Assembly (NCBI GenBank): GCA_015680685.1
Contig: MNCI01015631.1
Coordinates: 56,453-120,452 of the forward strand
From: Gnetum montanum
Taxonomy: Eukaryota; Streptophyta; Gnetopsida; Gnetales; Gnetaceae
Length of the DNA: 64,000 bases
Direction of reading: 5' to 3'
A program made the position numbers and the translations under genes. The notes beneath the pieces were generated by a model. The model was not told where the DNA came from, ran no database searches, and saw nothing but the letters and a program-made list of their open reading frames with translations. Below are positions 57,481-64,000 of this stretch, one piece after another. The stretch's first letter is position 1. Each line of letters begins with the position of its first letter.

Positions 57481-60400
57481 CTACTTTAGAGTGCACACAA
57501 AGTAGAAATAGAGCAAGATTCAATGGACATACAAAGAGAAAGAAAAGAAAGTAGATTTTTGTGAAATCTCAAATATTTAAGCAAGATAAATTGATACAAG
57601 GAAACACTTCATATTAAAGCTATTCCTAATTCAATAACTACAAATTGAACAAAATTTATAAGCTTAACAAGAAATTTCATAAAGACAATCTTATTATACT
57701 ACCAAAAATTGTTGTGTAAACAACAACATATAAGTCTCTATTTTGGCTAGTTAATTGATGTCATAGATTACATTCAATAGAGCTCTCAAAATATTTGATA
57801 GTTTCTTGATTGAAATACCAAGGTAATACACTTTAAAAAATGAAGCTACTTTAATCACATCAAAACACCAAGGAATTTCTAAACCCTCAAGGCTCAAAAG
57901 AAATAAGACAATTACTATTAAGTTGCTCAATTGGCTTATCAATTGTAGAGGATCTTTTATACCAATCTTAATAGATGTCTTAATATTGTGCAATAATAAA
58001 CATTACTACTAAATTTCTTTGAGGCTTCCAACAACATGAGCTCTTCTATGGAAAGTCTTAATAGGAGTTTACTACTGCACTGTACAGAGCTATATGAACA
58101 ATCTAGAACAAATACCAAAATTAAATGCCAAGCATGGTACTATCTAAACCATTAGCTAAGAAACTAAAACAAAATTGGAAGAAATTAACTCACAAGATTA
58201 AAACAAAGCAGCCGAATTGATGTCTTTAGTAGGCCATCTTACAAGAATTCTTCAAATGTTTTTTTCCAATTCTTCCTCTTTTCATTTTTTACCATCAAGC
58301 TCTTTTTATAGTAGCTTGGGGTGGTTACAAACATCAAGAAAGGTTATACGTTATTACAAATATCTAGGGGGATTAATTCATAACCACCCTAGAAAGTTGA
58401 AATATTTTTGAGAAATATATGCCATGGTTGGCATGTGTCTATTTCAATAGTTATAACTACCTTTCTTTTTCCTTCTTCTTAGAATGAAAAAAAATAATTT
58501 AATCAAGGTGCAATATACTTTTTAAAGATAATTTTAAATGTTGAAATCCTTAGAACATAAAATACCCCATCATGAAATTGAAATTCTAGCCAGAAACCTT
58601 ATGTTTAGTGTGGGTTTCATAGCAACCACATGTCCATTGTCAATCTTGCCTATAGGAATAACCACCTCTATCTACCTTAGCCTATCTACATAACTCAAAT
58701 TGTGTCTTATCAATGCTTAGTATATCTAAGAAAACCTTGATCACAACACCTCTTTGAAGAAAAGTGGGAAGAGCACCTGCAAGTCTTTATGGTGATTTGC
58801 GAGGGCCACCATCATTTCTACTTTTAGCAATAGTTCTGCCAAAATTGCAAGCATCGGTGTCTTAGAGAACATAGACAGTGCAAGTAGATGAGGGTTTCTA
58901 ACAACATCTAGCTCTTAAAATGGAATCAATTTTAGGTCTTGTGTGATTGAATGACTTTGACTACTAGCCTTAGATTGGTGATGTGAATTCTTAGTTCATA
59001 CTCCTATAGAACTCTGGCAATAGGGGCTATAGATAGAGATGGACAATCTAGTGCTACCATCTGAGGGCCCATACAACACACATCTTTATGGCTTCAACAC
59101 CTATTCTTCTATCAATTCTTCTAGGCAGCACCAACTCTGCTTACATTCCAATCTGATGAACTCCTCAGTGTCACTACTAAAGAGTTGCAGGTTGCAATGG
59201 CATCCTCCTTTGAATTCTATGGTATGGGTTTTGAAGCATGGCATTTGTTTGAAGAAATGCCTAAATGTATTGTGTTATAAAGCCATCAAAAATTTTATTG
59301 GATAAACCATGCTCTTCTCAACAACCAGGCTACTAGTATGTTTTTTTTATTTTTTAATATGGCCTAATTCATATTTATTTTTTTATTTATGGATCATTTT
59401 GTAGTGTTTGTATGTAAAATCTTTGAGATTATACTATTTCCATTGTGCAAACATTTCCTGAGCATTCATTTATTCTTTCATTTTTAGGAAAGATGGGTAT
59501 TGCATATCCTTGAGCTCACATGTCTCGTTATTGCCAATTCTTGATGTAAAAAAGAAGAGGAGTAATATCTTTTTGAAAAATGTTCATACTTAACATTTAA
59601 GTAGAAAACATCCTTGTTTACAGATATTTTGCATTCAAGATTATAGAGTCCAAAGGCCTCCACCAAGTAGATTAGGTTTGCAAATAAAACAAGATTCCTT
59701 GATCATGCCCCTATTATAATTTGCATCATTCCTAAGTTTCATGAGGAAAACTAGATTTCCTAATGTCAGATGAAATATTCTTTGTTCTATGATGATAACA
59801 TGAGAAATAGCTTGCTTAGGAACATCAATATATTTAAATTCTTCCAAACCTTAGGGTGTCATATTCAATAAATAATTCACTTGATTTTGGCAGAGTTTGT
59901 AATATGGCACTTGATCTTTTTGACAGCCCCCATCCTAGAAAACCTATCATCATCAAGAATGGGATTCAAAACCCATTGCATCTCTTTTCTATCATTATTT
60001 TTTATTATTACTATTGTAACATTTTTCTTAAAATTTCAAGTAGACCATACTGATAAGAAGTGAAATCCTTTTTTGACATCTACTCCATCAAATGGTCAAA
60101 TGTGACAACATTTCTTACCAACCCCAGCCTTTCACACTTTGTTGAAAAATATAGACTTTATTGAAAACCTTTCTTTTTACATAGAAAAAGAAACCTTTTT
60201 AATGAAAACTTTCAACAAACTTAACGTTTGATGAAAAAAAACATCATTCCTAATAAAATTTAGGAAACTTAAAGTTTTCATTAAAAATAAACCATGCGTA
60301 TAGACAAATTTTTTACACAAACTATTATGTGGGTGGAAAGAGAATAGTTAGAGTAACTCTCTTAGGGATTCTCATATTGAGAGTCCTCTCATAAGTTATC

Positions 60401-60593
60401 TCCATTGTGATGAATGCTCTCCTTTTCTCTTCTTGCCTAGTTGAAGCCTCAACTTGATTCTCTTCAACCTTGTCTTCAAAAACTATTTTTGTCTCCTTTG
60501 CATTCATCTCATTAGCTATTGTGGTTCTTGCTAATTAGGAGCTTTTATGTCTTGGGAAACAAAAGCCTCTACCCAAGGATCATCTTGGTTAGA
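57481..60593. other. AT-rich unassigned region
   Basis: I see no supported gene. A TATAAAAAG on the minus strand (plus 58302-58310) with A/T-rich flanks could belong to an LTR of element E or a solo LTR, but no termini were identified. Short reading frames (for example 59039-59305) lack recognisable domains and are probably chance. Confidence 0.4.
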
Positions 60594-60968
60594 TTATTCT
60601 TGATTTTCAACTTGAGTATCACATTCATAGAAGCTACCCAAAACATTGGAATGTATGGAAAGTCCACTAGTGAGAAATCTAAACTCATCTGAAAGCCAAA
60701 GTAGGAATTGGCTTTCACTTGATGCTCCATGGGCGGTGACCTTACAATAGGCTCTCAACACATGTTTTGGACAACATCCCATAACATATGAGATAAATGG
60801 ACTTTTCATTGCCCTGTCTCCAAGAATCATCTTCTTTCTCACACTCACACACTTCACTTGCTTTCTCCACTTAAGCCTTGAATTAAGAAATGATGCAATT
60901 CTAAACAATCTACCTCTCGTTTTATAATGTAAAGAAAATTTGAAATTCCCACCAATTTCACTAACCAA
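60594..60968 (-). CDS. Hypothetical ORF, 124 codons, unknown
   Basis: The longest open stretch in this AT-rich region. The product is basic (KTRGRLFR, RLKWRKQVKCVSVRKK), ends acidic (DTQVENQE) and has no motif I recognise. It may be a fragment of a retrotransposon ORF or chance. A further minus-strand frame with KxE-rich sequence (60507-60325) follows it. There is no evidence for expression. Confidence 0.2.
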   Translation of the reverse strand: MVSEIGGNFKFSLHYKTRGRLFRIASFLNSRLKWRKQVKCVSVRKKMILGDRAMKSPFISYVMGCCPKHVLRAYCKVTAHGASSESQFLLWLSDEFRFLTSGLSIHSNVLGSFYECDTQVENQE

Positions 60969-61406
60969 TTATGTCACTTGGCCCAAATTAATTATCATTC
61001 ATCATTATATAGTAGGCAAATTTGAATTCCACTATTTGGTTGTTAAAATTAACTCACTACTAAGTAGTTTTCTAACCATCACTCCTACTTACACATATGA
61101 CAAGTAATGATCATTTAAGATAATATAAATTAAATAATTTAACTAATGCTTTAAATTAAATATTATTTAAACTAGTACTCTAACTTATCCATGTTTTAAT
61201 AATACTATATAGACTTAACTAAACACATGTATAGGATATATATGTTATGGTTAAATATTATATAAGGCTATATGTATGTTACTTATATATATTATCACTA
61301 AAAGTTCATTATTTATTACTATGTATACTAAATATTATTATAGTTACCTACATATATATAGTATTATACTATATACATATATATTTATTTATTTATACAT
61401 ATAGAC
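60969..61406. other. AT-rich spacer with TA-rich tract
   Basis: There is no gene. From about 61240 to 61400 the sequence is dominated by TATATA/ATATGT words. It lies directly downstream of the integrase end of element E. Confidence 0.5.
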
Positions 61407-62610
61407 TCAAATTACGGGTAGTTGTCCAAAATAATGTTTTATATGCAAAACCTTATATGGAAATAGCAACTTTATCCCATCAAGCATCGATAACTTGTAT
61501 GTATCTCCAGATAATCGTTTCTTGATTTGAAATGGACCATTCCATATGGCTGAAAACTTATTTAACTTCTTCATATTCCATAATAATATGAAATCGCCAA
61601 CCTTAAAAGTTCTTTTCAAAGGCTTTCTATTAAGCCATCTTTTGACTTTAGAAGCATTCTTTAGTAAACTATCTTTAGCTCTATCCTTTTTGGCTTCTCT
61701 TTTGATGAGCAAGGTCATGAAACTTCTATTTTATCAATTTTCTTGCTATATTTTTGCACAAAATCTAATGATGAATTTATAATTCTATTTGTAATTCTTG
61801 CAGGAAACTCATAGACTAAGTTATAAGCTAAAGTTCCAATATCCTTCTTAAATCTAATACAATCAGTTTGAAATGCAAATTACAAGTAATCAATCCAATT
61901 TCTTGGATTCCCATCCATTGATCTCTTAATGTAGAAAATAAGTTTTTTATTTGTAGATTTAGCTAAGTCATTTCCTTGAGGATAATAATTTGAAGAAGAA
62001 AATAGGAAGATGGATTTTTTCGATGCCCATGTTATAAATTCTTCAGATTAAAAATTAGATCCATTATCAAATACAAACACTTTGGGTAAACTAAAATGAC
62101 TCAAGACCTAATCTTCCAAGAACTTAATCACATCTAACACTGAAAATTTTCTTAGAGCCTTTGCTTTAGACCATTTGGTAAAGTAATCAGTTGTTATAAG
62201 AATAAATTTATGTCCTACTTTTGATGGTGTAATTGTACCAATGAGATCTAAGCCCCATTGTTGAAATGGTTTATGTATAATTACTAATTTTAAAGAAGCT
62301 CTAGTCCTTTTAATCTTTGGTCTATGAATTTGACATTTGTAACATCTTTAAATTTTTAAACTAATATCCTGATACATACTAGGCCAATAAAAATCATAAC
62401 AAAGTATATGTTGCATTGTAGACTTAGGAGATTCATAAAACAAATTGGAATGATCATGGAATTGTTCTAAGATAAGACAAATTTGATCATTATGAACACA
62501 TTCCAATAAAACCCCTCTAAAATCCTTTCTATATAATATTCCATCTTTGACTATAGATTTATTTACCTTGTTAAAGAAAGCTCTCTTCTAACTTATAGTT
62601 AGGTTATTAG
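61407..62610 (-). pseudogene. Integrase of element E
   Basis: From high to low coordinates: a zinc-finger remnant CYKCQIHRPKIKR (about 62340), the core WGLDLIGTITPSKVGHKF (about 62250) and VFVFDNGSNF (about 62070), giving the first two acidic residues. The third was not clearly located. An open C-terminal stretch (61718-61407) has FKVGDFILLWN and FSAIWNGPFQIKKRL, the GPF/Y domain. Stops near 62125 and elsewhere disrupt the frame. Confidence 0.85.
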
Positions 62611-62617
62611 GAATGTT

Positions 62618-63455
62618 TCATGTATCAAAGAATTCTAGAATCTCATCAAACCAATTTTCTTCATAAGTATTAAGCATACATACTTTATCTTGTCTAGCCA
62701 TTAACTTAGCTAATCCCATTTCTTTAATAGTTTTGCATATTTCTAATGAAAATTTGAAACCTTGAAGCTTTATGAGCCACTTTCCTCTTTTCAATCCAAT
62801 TTCATTCTGGGCTAAAAATTGGTTAACTGGAGACTCTATTAGCATAATATGAACTAATGAGCTTTCCAAGTAATACTTGAAATATAGAAGTACCTTAAAA
62901 ACTACAAATGCTTATTTCTCTAAGTCAGCATAAGTTAGCTCTGAACCTTTCAACTGATATCCAAAAAATCCAACCAGTTGATCTTGACCTTCATCTTTTT
63001 GAGTTAAAACAACAACAACCAAATCATTTGAAGTGAAATCATATAACCAAAAAGTCTTCTTTCAATTTTGGTTTTACCAAGTATGGACCTTCTTGAATAG
63101 TCTTCTTAATTTCTACTAGTGCTCCCTCTAATTCTAATATTTTCTCTACTAGGACATATTTCTTTAGCATATGCATCAAAAGCTTAGTAATTTCAATGAA
63201 TCCTGAGATAAACTTCTTAACAAAATTTATTTTCCCAAAGAAAGATCTAAGAGACATTTTACTTGCAATATGTTCAATATTTCGTACTACTTGCATTCGA
63301 TAATTATCTATAACAATTCCTTCTTGACAGATTACATGGCCTAGTAAACTTCCAATTTTAATCCCAAATATGCATTTCTTAGGATTTAATGAAATACCAT
63401 ACTCAGGACATTTGTCAAAAACTTGTTGAAGATGAACAATATGATCTTCCTTCAA
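62618..63455 (-). pseudogene. RT thumb and RNase H of element E
   Basis: The RT connection LNPKKCIFGIKIGSLLGH (about 63390) and LRSFFGKINFVKKFI are followed by RNase H-like VVVVLTQKDEGQDQ and FFGYQLKGSELTYADLEK. The end reads RGKWLIKLQGFKFSLEI and KEMGLAKLMA (62618-62869). The order fits Ty3/gypsy pol with a single RNase H. Confidence 0.82.
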
Positions 63456-64000
63456 TTAGACCACAACAAACTCATCCATTAGATCTTTAAAGGCTAAGTC
63501 CATTGCTCTTTGAAAAGTAGCTTTAGCATTTGACAATCCAAATGGCATCCTTTGGTAAGCAAAAGTTCCCAACATGGTAATAAATGTTGTTTTATATCTA
63601 TCATCCTTCTCTACCATGATTTGATTATAGCTTGAGAAACCATCTAGGAAATAATATGCTTAACAACCTAATACTTTGATCAACATTTCATCAATTCTAG
63701 GAAGTGGGTATTTATCTTTATCTAATTCAAAAATCTACACAAATCCTAATATTGTCATTCTTCTTCCTTACTAGAATAAGGTTAGAAAGCCATGTTGAAT
63801 ATTGGATAGAATATATGATTGGACTTGTAATAACTTCTTAATCTCAACTTCCATAGCTGACTTAAACAATGGATTAAATTTCCTTTGTTTTTGTTTAACT
63901 ATCTTACAACCATTTATTAAAGGAATTTTATGTGTCATCACATCTTGTCAAAAATGTTTAAGATTTTCATAAGACCAAGAAAAATTTTTCAAATTAATTT
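63456..64000 (-). pseudogene. RT N-terminal part of element E
   Basis: Degraded RT: SYENLKHF, FNPLFKSAMEVEIKKLL, then fragments matching RICVDF, FLDGFSSYNQI-type and FQRAMDLAFKDLMDEFVVV sequence. After VVV a stop is followed directly by KEDHIVHLQQVFD. In this lineage a YLDD segment of about a dozen residues is expected there, so the polymerase active site appears deleted (about 63458). Confidence 0.75.

Larger units (their letters stand above)
61407..64000 (-). mobile_element. Element E: Ty3/gypsy pol of another lineage (partial)
   Basis: Minus-strand pol runs from the RT N-terminus at the window edge through RNase H to the integrase C-terminus. Motifs differ from elements A-D: there is no second RNase H, and sequence such as VFDKCPEYGISLNPKKCIFG is typical of a different plant gypsy group. 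Many stops make it a pseudogene. Gag lies outside the window. Confidence 0.88.

Noticed and set aside
60325-60507. Lys/Glu-rich minus-strand 60-codon frame
   Set aside because: Too short, in AT-rich DNA, with no conserved motif. Noted only as neighbour of the 124-codon frame.

Overview
The window looks like nuclear DNA of a land plant. Almost all of it consists of nested, decayed LTR retrotransposons with plant-type features, and I found no tRNA or rRNA gene, no bacterial signal and no convincing host gene. I cannot assign a species. One ambiguous base (n) lies at about 40167.

Four copies, from at least three subfamilies, belong to one Ty3/gypsy group that looks Tat/Ogre-like. They have a long gag with a C..H....GH.T..C knuckle, a DDGG/DDGA-type protease, an RT with YVDD, two consecutive RNase H domains and an HHCC/DDE integrase. 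Copy A (+) occupies 1-3832 and continues at 21874-31513. Copy B (-) is a complete 18,041-bp element at 3833-21873, inserted in the gag of A with a CTACC target duplication. Copy D is a minus-strand remnant at 34202-40373. Copy C (+) starts at 40374, inside the protease of D, and has lost its 3' LTR near 57480. A truncated Ty1/copia element (LTR, PBS and gag, minus strand) lies between A and D at about 31514-34201. Pol of a different Ty3/gypsy lineage (E, minus strand) fills about 61400-64000. The stretch 57480-61400 is AT-rich and mostly unassigned.

The most interesting feature is a long split gene that all four Tat-like copies carry between protease and RT, on the strand opposite to gag and pol (10686-15271 in B, 24883-29639 in A, about 47585-52279 in C, 35968-39069 in D). 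In A, B and C it has a TATA box about 135-230 bp upstream of its first ATG and eight exons whose borders and phases largely correspond. It would encode roughly 1,060 residues: an N-terminal region resembling the FCP1/NIF-type HAD phosphatase domain with its catalytic aspartates replaced, an unidentified helical domain, a basic patch, an acidic stretch, a coiled coil and a conserved tail. Copy D lacks the HAD-like exon and has a 190-bp tandem repeat in that place.

Two repeat systems accompany the gene. Palindromic motifs (GCGTATACGC in B; GCTACGCTATG/CATAGCGTAGC in A and C) occur both in the LTR/leader and in the first intron of the antisense gene, and the motif is specific to each subfamily. 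A second motif, around ATGnCnTTAAACTgGCA, forms short arrays at three module borders: after protease, between the antisense promoter and RT, and after integrase. All copies carry nonsense codons, many of them TAG where the relative has Gln or Trp, as expected from C-to-T decay of methylated DNA.
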